A stretch of 64,000 nt of DNA from Comamonadaceae bacterium (GTDB taxonomy: Bacteria; Pseudomonadota; Gammaproteobacteria; Burkholderiales; Burkholderiaceae_C): assembly GCA_027488255.1 (NCBI GenBank), contig JAIYBZ010000037.1, positions 186,001 through 250,000 of the forward strand, written 5' to 3'. Position 1 is the stretch's first letter; every line of letters begins with the position of its first letter. The notes below the pieces were generated by a model. It did no database searches. It saw nothing but the letters and a program-made list of their open reading frames with translations, and was not told the origin of the DNA. Shown here in pieces: positions 34,213 through 42,816 of the stretch. The position numbers and the translations under genes were made by a program.

Positions 34213-34998
34213 TCAGTGAAAGGTGTACCCGTCCATGGCAATCACATGGTCACTGATGCCCCTGAAAAATGGCACGGCTTGCGCGCCCTCGCCGGCTGAG
34301 CCCATGGCTGTAAATAAGGGCAACAGGTGTTCATCCGTGGGGTGCGCGCTTTGGCCCGCAGCTTGTTGGCGGTAGGCCAATAGGCCGGACACATCGTTTT
34401 GTGTCAGATGGTCGTGAATCCAGTCTGCAAAGGTCTGCACATAAGCCGGTGTGCCGCCGCCTTGCATGCTGACGCGCATGAAATCTCGCAAGTTGTGCGT
34501 GATGTTGCCCGAAGCAATGACCCACACCCCCTGCTGAGAAAGCCCGCTCAGGGCTTGGCCCACGCGGTAGGCGTGGTCGGGCCCCAGGTGGCTTTGCACC
34601 GACAGGGGCACCACCGGAATACCCGCTTCGGGAAACATCTGACGCAAAGGGATCCAAGCCCCGTGGTCGAGTCCGCGCGTTGGGTCTTGTGCCATCGGCA
34701 AGCCGGCTTGTTGCAGCGCTTGGACGACCTCGGCCGCCACATCGGGGCTGCCCGGCGCCGGGTACTGCATGTCATACAGACGCGGGTCAAAGCCACCAAA
34801 GTCGTGAATCGTTTCGGGCTGAGTGGCAAAGCCCACGGTCGGTATGGCGGTTTCCCAGTGCGGACTGACCACCACAATGGCCCGGGGTTTTCCCATCTGG
34901 CCGGCCACTTGGCGCATCGCCGCGCCGGCCGCACCGGGGTGCAAAGCGAACATGGGTGAGCCGTGAGGGACAAAAAGAACGGGACGCAAAGAAGTCAT
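34213..34998 (-). CDS. 4,5-DOPA extradiol dioxygenase family protein (YgiD/LigB-type)
   Basis: The 261-residue protein matches class III ring-cleaving dioxygenases of the YgiD/DODA type. Metal-binding residues are in VLFVPHGSPMFAL near the start, SPHWET (residues about 45-50), and ASGNITHNLRDF near 170. The family cleaves catecholic rings such as DOPA with non-heme iron or zinc. The start MTSLRPVLFVPHGSP at 34998 was chosen. The open frame continues to 35202 only because of tandem repeats in the promoter region. Divergent from gabD across about 240 bases. Confidence 0.85.
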   Translation of the reverse strand: MTSLRPVLFVPHGSPMFALHPGAAGAAMRQVAGQMGKPRAIVVVSPHWETAIPTVGFATQPETIHDFGGFDPRLYDMQYPAPGSPDVAAEVVQALQQAGLPMAQDPTRGLDHGAWIPLRQMFPEAGIPVVPLSVQSHLGPDHAYRVGQALSGLSQQGVWVIASGNITHNLRDFMRVSMQGGGTPAYVQTFADWIHDHLTQNDVSGLLAYRQQAAGQSAHPTDEHLLPLFTAMGSAGEGAQAVPFFRGISDHVIAMDGYTFH

Positions 34999-35074
34999 TG
35001 CAGGAGAGGAAAAAGTAAGACCGGTCAGGTCAGTCAAGTGGGTCGAGCAAGATGAACAGCGTTGAAGCAAAAGC

Positions 35075-35140
35075 GCTGAAAGGACAGTGCTGAAGGAACA
35101 GTGCTGAAAGAACAGTGCTGAAAGAACAGTGCTGAAGAAG
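35075..35140. repeat. 14-bp tandem repeat in the ygiD-like/gabD promoter region
   Basis: Four copies of a 14-bp unit (GCTGAAAGAACAGT and one- or two-base variants) run head to tail from 35075 to 35130, and a fifth partial copy ends near 35140. The array sits between divergent genes. Because the unit is not a multiple of three and is intergenic, copy-number change would alter promoter spacing. Confidence 0.85.
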
Positions 35141-35240
35141 CCTTGATTGTCGCGGGCTTGACCGCTGATTGCACAAAGTACGACACAATTTACAGAATGC
35201 ACAGCCCTTTTTTCTGTGCCCTTCGCTTGGAAGACCTGCC

Positions 35241-36677
35241 ATGACCTACCCCCACACCCGACTCTTCATCAACGGCGAATGGTGCGATGCCGAAAGCGGC
35301 CGCACCTTGCCCGTCTTCAATCCCGCAACAGGCCTTGAGATTGGCCGCTTGGCCCACGCCGGAGTGCCTGACCTCGAGCGAGCCGCCCAAGCCGCACAAA
35401 AAGGCTTTGAGTTGTGGCGTGACACGCCCGCCAATGAACGCAGCGCGATCATGCGCAAAGCCGCGGCGCTGATGCGCGAGCGCGCGCCGCAAATTGCCGA
35501 GTTGTTGACCCAAGAGCAAGGCAAGCCTTTGGCAGAAGCCAAGGTGGAGGCGATGTCGGCCGCCGACATCATCGAATGGTTTGCCGAGGAAGGTCGGCGT
35601 GTTTATGGCCGCATCGTGCCGCCGCGCAACATTCAAGTGCAGCAACAAGTGCTCAAGTTGCCGGTGGGTCCTGTGGCCGCTTTCACACCGTGGAACTTCC
35701 CGATCAACCAAGCGGTTCGCAAAATGTCCGCCGCCTTGGCCACGGGGTGCTCCATCATCGTCAAGGCCCCCGAAGAAACTCCGGCGGCACCCGCCGAGTT
35801 GATCCGCGCCTTTCATGATGCAGGCGTGCCTGCGGGCGTCATTGGGCTGGTCTATGGCACACCGGCCGAAATTTCGAACTACCTGATTGCGCATCCCTTG
35901 ATTCGCAAAATCACCTTCACCGGGTCCACGCCAGTGGGCAAGCAATTGGCGGCCTTGGCGGGGCAGCACATGAAGCGTGTGACCATGGAGTTGGGCGGCC
36001 ACGCGCCGGTGATCTTGGCCGAAGATGCCGACATTGGACTGGCCTTGAAAACCGCCGGTGCGGCCAAGTTTCGCAATGCCGGTCAAGTTTGCATTTCGCC
36101 CACGCGCTTTTTGGTGCACCACACTTTGGCCGAAGAATTTGCACAGCGTTTTGCCGAGCAAGCGCAAGCCTTGAAGGTGGGCGATGGCCTGAGCGCTGGT
36201 GTTCAGATGGGGCCGTTGGCCAACGAGCGGCGCTTGCAAGCCATGCAGGCCATCGTGCAAGACGCGCGGGCCAAAGGCGCCAAAGTGTTGACGGGTGGCG
36301 AGCGCATGGGCACGCAAGGCAATTTCTTTGCACCCACTGTGTTGTCGCATGTGCCGCTGAACGCCGATGTGTTCACGCACGAGCCCTTTGGCCCGATTGC
36401 AGCGGTGCGCAGTTTTGAAAACATCGAAGATGCGATTGCCGAAGCCAACCGCCTGCCGTTTGGTCTGGCCGGTTATGCCTTCACCAACGCCATGAAGACC
36501 CTGCATCTGTTGAGCCAACGTCTCGATGTCGGCATGTTGTGGGTCAACCAACCTGCAGCGCCGTGGCCTGAGTTGCCTTTTGGCGGCATGAAAGATTCGG
36601 GCTATGGCTCTGAGGGCGGCCCAGAGGCTTTAGAGGCTTACTTGAACAGCAAAACGGTGTCGGTGTTCAACGCCTGA
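35241..36677 (+). CDS. gabD: NAD(P)-dependent aldehyde dehydrogenase, succinate-semialdehyde type
   Basis: The 478-residue protein is a standard ALDH. The oxyanion-site asparagine is in [11 protein letters not shown] near 150, the cofactor-binding [11 protein letters not shown] near 175, the general base in [12 protein letters not shown] (Glu near 252), and the nucleophile in [12 protein letters not shown] (Cys near 286). The closest group by pattern is GabD/YneI-type succinate-semialdehyde dehydrogenase, but other short-chain aldehydes are possible. The start [14 protein letters not shown] at 35241 is family-like; an upstream ATG at 35169 adds unconserved residues. Monocistronic by appearance. 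Confidence 0.85.
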   Translation: MTYPHTRLFINGEWCDAESGRTLPVFNPATGLEIGRLAHAGVPDLERAAQAAQKGFELWRDTPANERSAIMRKAAALMRERAPQIAELLTQEQGKPLAEAKVEAMSAADIIEWFAEEGRRVYGRIVPPRNIQVQQQVLKLPVGPVAAFTPWNFPINQAVRKMSAALATGCSIIVKAPEETPAAPAELIRAFHDAGVPAGVIGLVYGTPAEISNYLIAHPLIRKITFTGSTPVGKQLAALAGQHMKRVTMELGGHAPVILAEDADIGLALKTAGAAKFRNAGQVCISPTRFLVHHTLAEEFAQRFAEQAQALKVGDGLSAGVQMGPLANERRLQAMQAIVQDARAKGAKVLTGGERMGTQGNFFAPTVLSHVPLNADVFTHEPFGPIAAVRSFENIEDAIAEANRLPFGLAGYAFTNAMKTLHLLSQRLDVGMLWVNQPAAPWPELPFGGMKDSGYGSEGGPEALEAYLNSKTVSVFNA

Positions 36678-36769
36678 TGAGGCTCTGGCCCTAGGCCAAA
36701 GGCCAAAGGCCTTGGGTCTTGGAGCTTGGGTCTTTTAACCAGTGCCGTGTTGCTCAGGTCTTTGGGGTT

Positions 36770-37318
36770 TCAGGGTCGGCTGAGTTCCAGGCGCGAGAGG
36801 TCAAAGCCTGCGCTGGCCAATTGGCCTCGGAGTTGTTGCAAGGTGGCATCCGGCAATTGCGGGGTGCGCGACAAGATCCACAAATACTCGCGTTGCGGTT
36901 CGCTCACCACCACCCATTGGTAGTTCGGGTCTAGCTCAATGATCCAGTAATTCCCCCACAGCAGGGGAATGAACGACAACCATTCGGGTGCAAAGCGCAC
37001 TTGCAATCGTGGCGATGTGGGGCCGCCTATTTGGCGCGCCGCCCCCAGCGCTTCGCTCCATTCGCCTTTGTCGGTTTTGCAGCGGTTCAGCACTTGCACT
37101 TGGCCATTGGCTTGCAGACTGTAGATGGCCTGGGTGCTGCTGACGCATTTTTTTTGAAACCAGTTGGGGTATTTGGCGATCTCGTACCACGTGCCCATGT
37201 AGCGCGCGACATCGACGGCGGGCACCGTGGTGAGGGGTGGCGGTGCCGCTGGGGTTTGGGCCCATGCCGTTGATGCGCCCCAGCAAAAGCCGAGCAGCAG
37301 AATAAAAGTCTTGATCAT
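36770..37318 (-). CDS. blc: Bacterial lipocalin (Blc-like)
   Basis: The 182-residue protein has a signal peptide (MIKTFILLLGFCWGASTAWAQ) and lipocalin signatures VARYMGTWYEIAKYPNWFQKKC near 38-60 and YWIIELDPNYQWVVVSEP in the second half. E. coli Blc is an outer-membrane lipoprotein binding lysophospholipids. Here the leader cysteine in LLGFCW does not make a good lipobox, so the protein may be soluble in the periplasm instead. The lipocalin Arg in the C-terminal REYLWILSR segment is present. The start at 37318 was chosen by the signal peptide. Confidence 0.87.
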   Translation of the reverse strand: MIKTFILLLGFCWGASTAWAQTPAAPPPLTTVPAVDVARYMGTWYEIAKYPNWFQKKCVSSTQAIYSLQANGQVQVLNRCKTDKGEWSEALGAARQIGGPTSPRLQVRFAPEWLSFIPLLWGNYWIIELDPNYQWVVVSEPQREYLWILSRTPQLPDATLQQLRGQLASAGFDLSRLELSRP

Positions 37319-37380
37319 GGGGTGTCTCGGGTTGTGGCGTGTGAATGGGCGCTGCCCGTGAGGGTACAGGTTTGTCGCTG

Positions 37381-38154
37381 TCAGTGTTGTAAACCCTTGA
37401 CCAAGGGTTGCGCCAGGCGCTCGCCTTCTTGCTGCCAAAAGTCGGGGGGCGCGCCCTGAATGCGGCGAATGGCGTTGCCCATGTGCGCCGCCGCCGCGTG
37501 CCGCGCCGCCTCGACATCGCCCGCTTGCACGGCGTGCAAGATGGCTTGGTGTTCGGTCTGCACTTCGGCCGCAAAGTCCATGCGGCGGGCCTCGTTGGCG
37601 CGGGTCACTTGCGTGGCGCCATGCAAAAACTGGCCCAAATATTCGAGCGTCTGAATCAAAAAGGGGTTGCGCGCGGCATCTGCAATGGCCCGGTGAAACT
37701 TCACATCTTCCGCCACGCCATTGCTGCCCGCTTTCACCGCGGTGTCCAGCGCCTTGACGGCATTTTTGATGGCCCGGATATCGCTGGCCGTGCGGCGTTG
37801 CGCGGCCAAGGCGGCCACTTCGGCTTCGAGTGCGCGGCGCACCTCCACCATTTGGATCACGGCCTCTTGCGATGCCGCATGCCGCGATTCAAAGTTGAGT
37901 GGGGCAAAGGGCAGTTTTGCGTTGACAAACACGCCGCTGCCCTGACGCGAGTCGACCAAGCCCAAGGATTTCAGTCGCGACACCGCTTCACGCACCACCG
38001 TGCGACTGACCTGAAACTGCGTCACCAATCGGGCCTCGGTGGGCAATTTGTCGCCGGGCAACAGCCGGCCTTGTTTGATCTCGGCGGTCAGTTGCTCGGC
38101 CACTTGGTCAGACAAGCGCGCGCCACTCGAAACGGGGGTGAAATGTTGGACCAT
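37381..38154 (-). CDS. FadR-subfamily GntR transcriptional regulator
   Basis: The 257-residue protein has an N-terminal winged helix-turn-helix (about residues 15-82, with KLPTEARLVTQFQVSRTVVREAVSRL and VDSRQGSGVFV) and a C-terminal all-helical FCD ligand-binding domain (about 95-230, metal-binding residues around FHRAIADAARN and the later histidines). FCD regulators usually sense organic acids and repress adjacent catabolic genes. It is divergent from the flavin monooxygenase gene and lies 4 kb from the threonate operon. The start MVQHFTPVSSG at 38154 follows a short leader that contains a perfect TNGTNNNACNA operator, which suggests self-repression. Confidence 0.88.
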   Translation of the reverse strand: MVQHFTPVSSGARLSDQVAEQLTAEIKQGRLLPGDKLPTEARLVTQFQVSRTVVREAVSRLKSLGLVDSRQGSGVFVNAKLPFAPLNFESRHAASQEAVIQMVEVRRALEAEVAALAAQRRTASDIRAIKNAVKALDTAVKAGSNGVAEDVKFHRAIADAARNPFLIQTLEYLGQFLHGATQVTRANEARRMDFAAEVQTEHQAILHAVQAGDVEAARHAAAAHMGNAIRRIQGAPPDFWQQEGERLAQPLVKGLQH

Positions 38155-38158
38155 AAAG

Positions 38159-38169
38159 TTGTCATACAA
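38159..38169. promoter_or_regulatory. Perfect FadR-type GntR operator before the GntR gene
   Basis: TTGTCATACAA matches the FadR-subfamily consensus TNGTNNNACNA at every fixed position and lies four bases upstream of the GntR start codon. Autoregulation is inferred. Confidence 0.55.
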
Positions 38170-38297
38170 AAGACAGGCTTTGAGCATACACAAAAGGCAA
38201 TGCGCACGTAAAATTACGCATAGGTAAATTCATTTATCTATAGTAAATTACGCTTTGTCGCACCGACCGGTGCTTTTCTCATGGCCGGAGACCACGC

Positions 38298-40016
38298 ATG
38301 GGTGCCTATATCAACCCCATTTATCCCTACAAGTCGCCTGCCGACTTGATGTCCACGCCGCCACAGCGCAAGCCTTTGATCGTGATTGGCGCTGGCCCCG
38401 TGGGCTTGGCGGCCGCCATCGATGCGCGACTGCAAGGCCTCGACGTGTTGGTGTTGGACGATGACAAAACCGTCTCGGTCGGCTCGCGTGCGGTGTGCTA
38501 CGCCAAACGCTCGCTCGAGATATTGGACCGTTTGGGCATCGCCGAGCAAGCGTGCCAGATGGGCGTGAGCTGGAACATTGGCCGCACGTTTTTAGAGCAA
38601 GACGAGGTGTACCAGTTCAACCTGGTGCCCGATGCGGGGCACAAGCGCCCGGGCATGATCAATTTGCAGCAGTACCACGTGGAAGAAATGCTGATCGCCC
38701 GCGCCTTGTCCCTGGGCGCCGATATCCGCTGGCAACACAAAGTCACCGCCGTCACGCCGGCCGAGACGCACGCCAGCCTGCGGGTTGAAACGCCCGACGG
38801 CACTTTTGACATTGAAGCCAATTGGCTGGTGGTGGCCGATGGCGCGCGCAGTCCCGTGCGGCGGCATTTGGGTTTGGACATCGAGGGCCGTGTGTTTCAA
38901 GACCGCTTTTTGATTGCCGATGTGATCATGAAAGCCGACTACCCTGCCGAGCGGTGGTTTTGGTTTGACCCGCCCTTTCACCCCAACCAAAGCGTGTTGC
39001 TGCACAAGCAAAGCAACAACGTGTGGCGCATCGACTTTCAGCTGGGTTGGGATGCCGATCCTGAGGAAGAAAAGAAGCCCGAGAAAGTCATCCCGCGCCT
39101 GCAAGCCATGCTCGGAGACGATCGTCCCTTTGAGTTGGAGTGGGTCAGCATTTACACCTTTCAGTGCCGCCGCATGACCGATTTTCGGCATGGGCGCGTG
39201 CTGTTTGTGGGCGATGCGGCGCATCAGGTGTCGCCCTTTGGCGCGCGCGGCGCCAACTCGGGCTTTCAAGATGCCGACGACCTGATGTGGAAATTGGCCT
39301 TGGTGATCCAAGGCCGGGCGCATGAAAGATTGCTCGACAGTTATGCGCTGGATCGGCAATTTGCAGCCGATGAAAACATCTTGAACTCGACGCGCTCGAC
39401 CGATTTCATCACGCCAAAAAGCCGCACCAGCAAAACTTTTCGCAACCAAGTGTTGGCGCTGGCCAAGCACCATCCCTTTGCCCGCAAATTGGTCAACTCG
39501 GGCCGCTTGTCGGTGCCCTCGTTTTTGACGCAGTCGGTGCTCAACACGCCCGACACCGAGGTCTTTCAGGGCCAGATGGTGCCGGGCGCGCCGATGGACG
39601 ACGCCCCTGTGCAGCTGATGCGAGAGCAAGAGCAAGAGCAAGGGCAAGGGCAAGGGCAAGGGCAAGGGCAAGGGCAAGGCGGTTGGTTGCTTGACCACAT
39701 GGGCCAGGGTTTTCAGGCCTTGCTGTTTGTCGATGCCGCTCCCTCGGCAGAGATGCTGGCCACATTGCAAGCCCTGCAACAAGGCCCTGTGCCGGTGCAC
39801 ACCACGTTGGTGTCTTCTCACGCCTTGGTCGTGCCGGGATGGCCGGTCTTGGTGGACACCGAAGGGCGCATGGCCCAACGGTACGACGGCCAAGCAGGCA
39901 CCACCTATTTGGTGCGACCAGACCAACATGTGGTGGCGCGCTGGCGCCGATTCGATGGCCCGCTGTTGCAGGCCGCGTTGCAACGCGCCATTGGCGGTCA
40001 TGCGCCCGCGCATTGA
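38298..40016 (+). CDS. FAD-dependent aromatic-ring monooxygenase (PHBH/MhpA fold)
   Basis: The 572-residue protein is a class A flavin monooxygenase. The ADP-binding GAGPVGLAAAIDARLQG lies near residue 32, the DG motif VVADGARSPVRRHLG near 180, and the GD motif VLFVGDAAHQVSPFGARGANSGFQDADDLMWKLA near 305. A thioredoxin-like C-terminal domain begins near 465. The class hydroxylates phenolic substrates, such as hydroxyphenylpropionate, but the substrate is not determined. Residues 443-460 are a Glu-Gln/Gly-Gln dipeptide run encoded by a hexanucleotide array, in the linker between domains. It is followed 18 bases later by a DUF2783 gene. Confidence 0.86.
   Translation: MGAYINPIYPYKSPADLMSTPPQRKPLIVIGAGPVGLAAAIDARLQGLDVLVLDDDKTVSVGSRAVCYAKRSLEILDRLGIAEQACQMGVSWNIGRTFLEQDEVYQFNLVPDAGHKRPGMINLQQYHVEEMLIARALSLGADIRWQHKVTAVTPAETHASLRVETPDGTFDIEANWLVVADGARSPVRRHLGLDIEGRVFQDRFLIADVIMKADYPAERWFWFDPPFHPNQSVLLHKQSNNVWRIDFQLGWDADPEEEKKPEKVIPRLQAMLGDDRPFELEWVSIYTFQCRRMTDFRHGRVLFVGDAAHQVSPFGARGANSGFQDADDLMWKLALVIQGRAHERLLDSYALDRQFAADENILNSTRSTDFITPKSRTSKTFRNQVLALAKHHPFARKLVNSGRLSVPSFLTQSVLNTPDTEVFQGQMVPGAPMDDAPVQLMREQEQEQGQGQGQGQGQGQGGWLLDHMGQGFQALLFVDAAPSAEMLATLQALQQGPVPVHTTLVSSHALVVPGWPVLVDTEGRMAQRYDGQAGTTYLVRPDQHVVARWRRFDGPLLQAALQRAIGGHAPAH
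39624..39677 (+). repeat. Hexanucleotide tandem repeat inside the monooxygenase gene
   Basis: Three GAGCAA units are followed by six GGGCAA units, nine in-frame hexamers in all, encoding (EQ)3(GQ)6 in the linker before the C-terminal domain. Changes in copy number would keep the frame and only alter linker length. Confidence 0.95.
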
Positions 40017-40034
40017 ACAGCAGCAAGGAATGAC

Positions 40035-40265
40035 ATGAGCACGGCATTGAAAACAGACCCCAACTTCCACGAAGCGGGGCGTCGCTTTTTCAGAGACTTT
40101 TCACCAGGTGACGAGTTTTATGACCACCTGATTGCCGCCCACAACGGCCTGAGTGACGAGCAAAGCGAAGCCCTCAACGCGCGCTTGATCTTGCTGTTGG
40201 CCAACCACATTGGCGACTTGAAAGTGTTGCGCGAAGCGCTGCAGGCGGCGCGCGCTGGAGGCTAA
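40035..40265 (+). CDS. DUF2783 small protein
   Basis: The 76-residue protein starts MSTALKTDPNFHEAGRRFFRDFSPGDEFYDHLIAAHNGLSDEQSEALNARL and matches the DUF2783 family, small helical proteins found beside flavin monooxygenases in Burkholderiales. It follows the monooxygenase by 18 bases with a CAGCAAGGAATGAC leader, so it is probably cotranscribed. It may be an accessory or partner of that enzyme, but no function is established. No signal peptide or membrane segment is seen. Confidence 0.8.
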   Translation: MSTALKTDPNFHEAGRRFFRDFSPGDEFYDHLIAAHNGLSDEQSEALNARLILLLANHIGDLKVLREALQAARAGG

Positions 40266-40283
40266 GCAGCCGCCCCGGCGCGC

Positions 40284-40868
40284 TCAGCTGCGCTGCAATT
40301 TGTAGACCGCTGTGCCCGCCATCAGGTTGGGCCACGTGCGGACCTCTTGGCCGTTTTGCAGGCCAAATGCGTCCATCACTTGAAGCTGATTTTTGCGCGC
40401 CAAGTCACCAAAGTCAGCAAAGGTGCCGACGCGGATGTTGGGCGTGTCGTACCACTGGTAAGGCAGGCGTTTGGTCACGGGCATGCGGCCTTGCACCACA
40501 CTCAGGCGGTTGAACCAGTGCGCAAAGTTGGGGAATGCCACAACGCCCACACGGCCCACACGCACGGTTTCGCGCAACATGGTTTCGGCATTGCGCAAGT
40601 GCTGCAAGGTATCGATTTGCAGCACCACATCGAAAGACTGGTCGGCAAACAAGCTTAGGCCTTCGTCCAGGTTGAGCTGCAAGACATTCACGCCCCGTTG
40701 CACGCAAGCGTGCACATTGGCATCGCTCAGTTCGACCCCGTAACCGGTGCAGGCCTTGTGCTGCTGCAAATAGGCCAGCAAGGCACCATCGCCGCAGCCC
40801 AAGTCGAGCACCCGTGCGCCTTGGGGCACCAGACGGGCAATGGCTTGCATGATCAGTGGGTCGCTCAT
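40284..40868 (-). CDS. metW: Methionine biosynthesis protein MetW (SAM methyltransferase fold)
   Basis: MetW is a class I methyltransferase-fold protein always linked to metX in proteobacteria and thought to activate or partner the acyltransferase. The 194-residue product has the SAM motif [18 protein letters not shown] near residue 18 and [14 protein letters not shown] near 77, then [19 protein letters not shown], all typical. The start overlaps the metX stop by four bases, so translation is coupled. It ends the operon. Confidence 0.95.
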   Translation of the reverse strand: MSDPLIMQAIARLVPQGARVLDLGCGDGALLAYLQQHKACTGYGVELSDANVHACVQRGVNVLQLNLDEGLSLFADQSFDVVLQIDTLQHLRNAETMLRETVRVGRVGVVAFPNFAHWFNRLSVVQGRMPVTKRLPYQWYDTPNIRVGTFADFGDLARKNQLQVMDAFGLQNGQEVRTWPNLMAGTAVYKLQRS

Positions 40869-42022
40869 GCCGCACCTCCTTCGCGCAAGTCATCGGCCAT
40901 GTTGTCGAAGTAAGAGCGCACCACCTTCAGGTAGCGCGCATCGTCCAACAAAAAGGCGTCGTGGCCGTGTGGCGCATTGATCTCGGCATAGCTGACATCG
41001 CGGCGGTTGTCCAACAAGGCTTTCACCATTTCGCGGCTTCGGGCCGGCGAAAACCGCCAGTCGGTGGTGAAACTGACGAGCAAAAATTTGCAACGGGCGC
41101 GGCTGAATGCCGCCGACAAATCACCGCCATACGCGCGCGCAGGGTCAAAGTAGTCCAGTGCGCGGGTGATCAGCAAATAGGTGTTGGCGTCAAAGTACTC
41201 GCTGAATTTGTCGCCTTGGTAGCGCAGGTAGCTTTCGATCTGAAACTCCACCTCTTGCGTGGAATATTTGTAGCCCGTGGCGTTGTGTGTGACGGCTTCG
41301 CGCAACTGACGGCCAAACTTTTCGTTCATCACATCGTCGCTCAAGTATGTGATGTGTCCAATCATGCGGGCAATGCGCAGACCCCGTTTGGGCACCACGC
41401 CGTGTTGGTAAAAGTGGCCGTCATGAAAATCGGGGTCAGTCACGATGGCGCGTCGCGCCACTTCGTTGAAAGCGATGTTTTCGGCGTTCAGGTTGGGCGC
41501 GCTGGCCACCACCACCGCGTGTTTCACGCGGTCGGGGTATTGCAGCGTCCAGCTCAGGGCTTGCATGCCGCCCAAACTGCCGCCCATCACCGCGGCGAGT
41601 TGTTCGATGCCCAGGGCATCCAGCAAGCGGGCTTGCGCGTTCACCCAGTCTTCTACAGTGACCACCGGAAAATCTGCGCCATACACGCGGCCCGTGTCAG
41701 GGTGCGGGTGCATGGGGCCGGTAGAGCCAAAGCACGAGCCCAAGTTGTTCACGCCAATGACAAAAAATTTGTCGGTGTCCACCGATTTGCCGGGCCCGAT
41801 CATGTTGTCCCACCAGCCCCGGTTTTCGGGTTGGTCGGCGTACACACCGGCCACATGGTGCGAGGCGTTCAGGGCATGGCAAATCAACACCGCGTTGGAT
41901 TTGTCGGCGTTCAGCGTGCCATAGGTTTCGTAGCTGAGCGAATAGCCACGGATGGACGCACCGCTTTGCAAAGGCAAGGCGGCTTCAAAGGTCATCGACT
42001 GTGGCGTGGCAATCAACTTCAT
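40865..42022 (-). CDS. metX: Homoserine O-acyltransferase MetX
   Basis: MetX activates homoserine by O-acylation in methionine synthesis. The 385-residue alpha/beta hydrolase-fold protein has [14 protein letters not shown] near 47, the nucleophile elbow [14 protein letters not shown] with Ser149, the acid in [10 protein letters not shown], and the base in [10 protein letters not shown]. Whether it uses acetyl- or succinyl-CoA cannot be decided by eye; many proteobacterial MetX enzymes linked to MetW use succinyl-CoA. The start at 42022 is immediately downstream of an intrinsic terminator and a SAM-II-like riboswitch, so expression is probably shut off by SAM through premature termination. Upstream in-frame codons lie inside that leader and were rejected. 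Confidence 0.94.
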   Translation of the reverse strand: MKLIATPQSMTFEAALPLQSGASIRGYSLSYETYGTLNADKSNAVLICHALNASHHVAGVYADQPENRGWWDNMIGPGKSVDTDKFFVIGVNNLGSCFGSTGPMHPHPDTGRVYGADFPVVTVEDWVNAQARLLDALGIEQLAAVMGGSLGGMQALSWTLQYPDRVKHAVVVASAPNLNAENIAFNEVARRAIVTDPDFHDGHFYQHGVVPKRGLRIARMIGHITYLSDDVMNEKFGRQLREAVTHNATGYKYSTQEVEFQIESYLRYQGDKFSEYFDANTYLLITRALDYFDPARAYGGDLSAAFSRARCKFLLVSFTTDWRFSPARSREMVKALLDNRRDVSYAEINAPHGHDAFLLDDARYLKVVRSYFDNMADDLREGGAA

Positions 42023-42031
42023 GGTGCAAAT

Positions 42032-42066
42032 AAAAAACCCGATAACGCTCAAGAAGCGATACCGGG
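42032..42066 (-). terminator. Leader terminator upstream of metX
   Basis: On the minus strand, arms CCCGGTATCGCT and AGCGTTATCGGG (42066 to 42038) pair with one wobble and one mismatch around a TCTTG loop and are followed by six T (42037-42032). It stands ten bases before the metX start, so it can only act on the metX transcript as an attenuator. Confidence 0.85.
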
Positions 42067-42075
42067 TGGGTCCTG

Positions 42076-42140
42076 CCTCTTTAGCTGTATTTTGGGATCG
42101 GTGAGATTCCTGCGCCCGCAAGCTGGAGCAAATCGGCGCG
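42076..42140 (-). promoter_or_regulatory. SAM-II-like riboswitch of metX-metW
   Basis: Read on the minus strand, the segment has P1 arms GCGCC (42139-42135) and GGCGC (42116-42112). The loop between them begins GATTTG and ends GCTTGC, and a pseudoknot strand GCTAAAGAGG lies at 42085-42076. These elements, in this order, are the hallmarks I know for SAM-II aptamers, which sit before metA and metX genes mostly in alphaproteobacteria. The distal loop here is somewhat longer than in compact members, so SAM-V (SAM-II with long loops) is an alternative. A terminator directly downstream supports a transcriptional off switch. Confidence 0.75.
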
Positions 42141-42145
42141 CCGCC

Positions 42146-42151
42146 AGTATA
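42146..42151 (-). promoter_or_regulatory. Putative -10 element of metX
   Basis: TATACT on the minus strand differs from the TATAAT consensus at one position. It lies seven bases before the first base of the riboswitch P1 stem, so transcription would begin right at the aptamer. No good -35 is seen. Confidence 0.4.
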
Positions 42152-42153
42152 AA

Positions 42154-42723
42154 TCAGCCCCAGCCTAGGCCCAGCAAGGCCACAGTGCCCAGCATGGCAA
42201 AGATGGCCGCCGAGATCAGGTGCACCCAGCGCAAGGGCACTCGGCGGGTGATGGCTTCACCCAACCAAACCACCGGTGCGTTGGCCAGCATCATGCCCAG
42301 AGTGGTGCCCGTCACCACCATGAACCAGGCTTGGTATTGCGCGGCCAGCATGACGGTTGCGATCTGGGTTTTGTCGCCCATTTCGGCCAGAAAGAACGCC
42401 ACCACCGTGGTCAAAAACACGCCAAAGCGGGGGGCCTTGTCGACTTCTTCTTCGTCCAGCTTGTCGGGGATCAGCATCCAGACCGCCATGGCCAAGAACG
42501 AACCGCCCAACACCCAGCGCAACACGTCGGGCCCCAGCACCGTGGTGACCCAACTGCCTACTGCGCCCGCCAGTCCGTGGTTGGCCAGTGTGGCCACCAA
42601 AATGCCCAACACAATGGGCCATGGTTTGCGAAAGCGCGCGGCCAGCACCAAGGACAAAAGTTGGGTTTTGTCCCCCATCTCGGCCAAGGCCACGATGCCG
42701 GTAGAGACGAGGAATGCTTCCAT
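42154..42723 (-). CDS. GDT1/TMEM165-family cation (Mn2+) exporter
   Basis: The 189-residue membrane protein has six predicted helices in two homologous halves, each with the signature E-x-G-D-K-T: [17 protein letters not shown] near residue 15 and [17 protein letters not shown] near 114. Members in bacteria export manganese (MneA type) and in eukaryotes act as Golgi Mn/Ca exchangers. No yybP-ykoY manganese riboswitch is visible upstream. The start MEAFLVSTG at 42723 was preferred over 42756 because the first helix starts there. Confidence 0.9.
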   Translation of the reverse strand: MEAFLVSTGIVALAEMGDKTQLLSLVLAARFRKPWPIVLGILVATLANHGLAGAVGSWVTTVLGPDVLRWVLGGSFLAMAVWMLIPDKLDEEEVDKAPRFGVFLTTVVAFFLAEMGDKTQIATVMLAAQYQAWFMVVTGTTLGMMLANAPVVWLGEAITRRVPLRWVHLISAAIFAMLGTVALLGLGWG

Positions 42724-42800
42724 GTGCGCGCGCCGAACAGGTGTGAAAAGCGCCATCTTAATGGACGACTTGGCGCACCTGAGCTGACATGCATCAATTT

Positions 42801-42816
42801 GGGCGTGCTTCTTGCT
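42801..42816 (+). promoter_or_regulatory. Sigma-54-like promoter of amtB
   Basis: GGGCGTGCTTCTTGCT matches the -24/-12 consensus TGGCACGNNNNTTGCW at 9 of 12 fixed bases, with the invariant GG (42802-42803) and GC (42814-42815) at the correct 12-base spacing. Ammonium transporter genes are commonly sigma-54/NtrC dependent. The position leaves a leader of about 55 bases. Confidence 0.45.

Noticed and set aside
38592-40070. 492-codon frame antisense to the flavin monooxygenase, with a Pro-Leu run from the hexanucleotide repeat
   Set aside because: The repeat reads as (PL)n or (LL)n on the other strand only because of its sequence; the plus-strand gene carries all FAD motifs.
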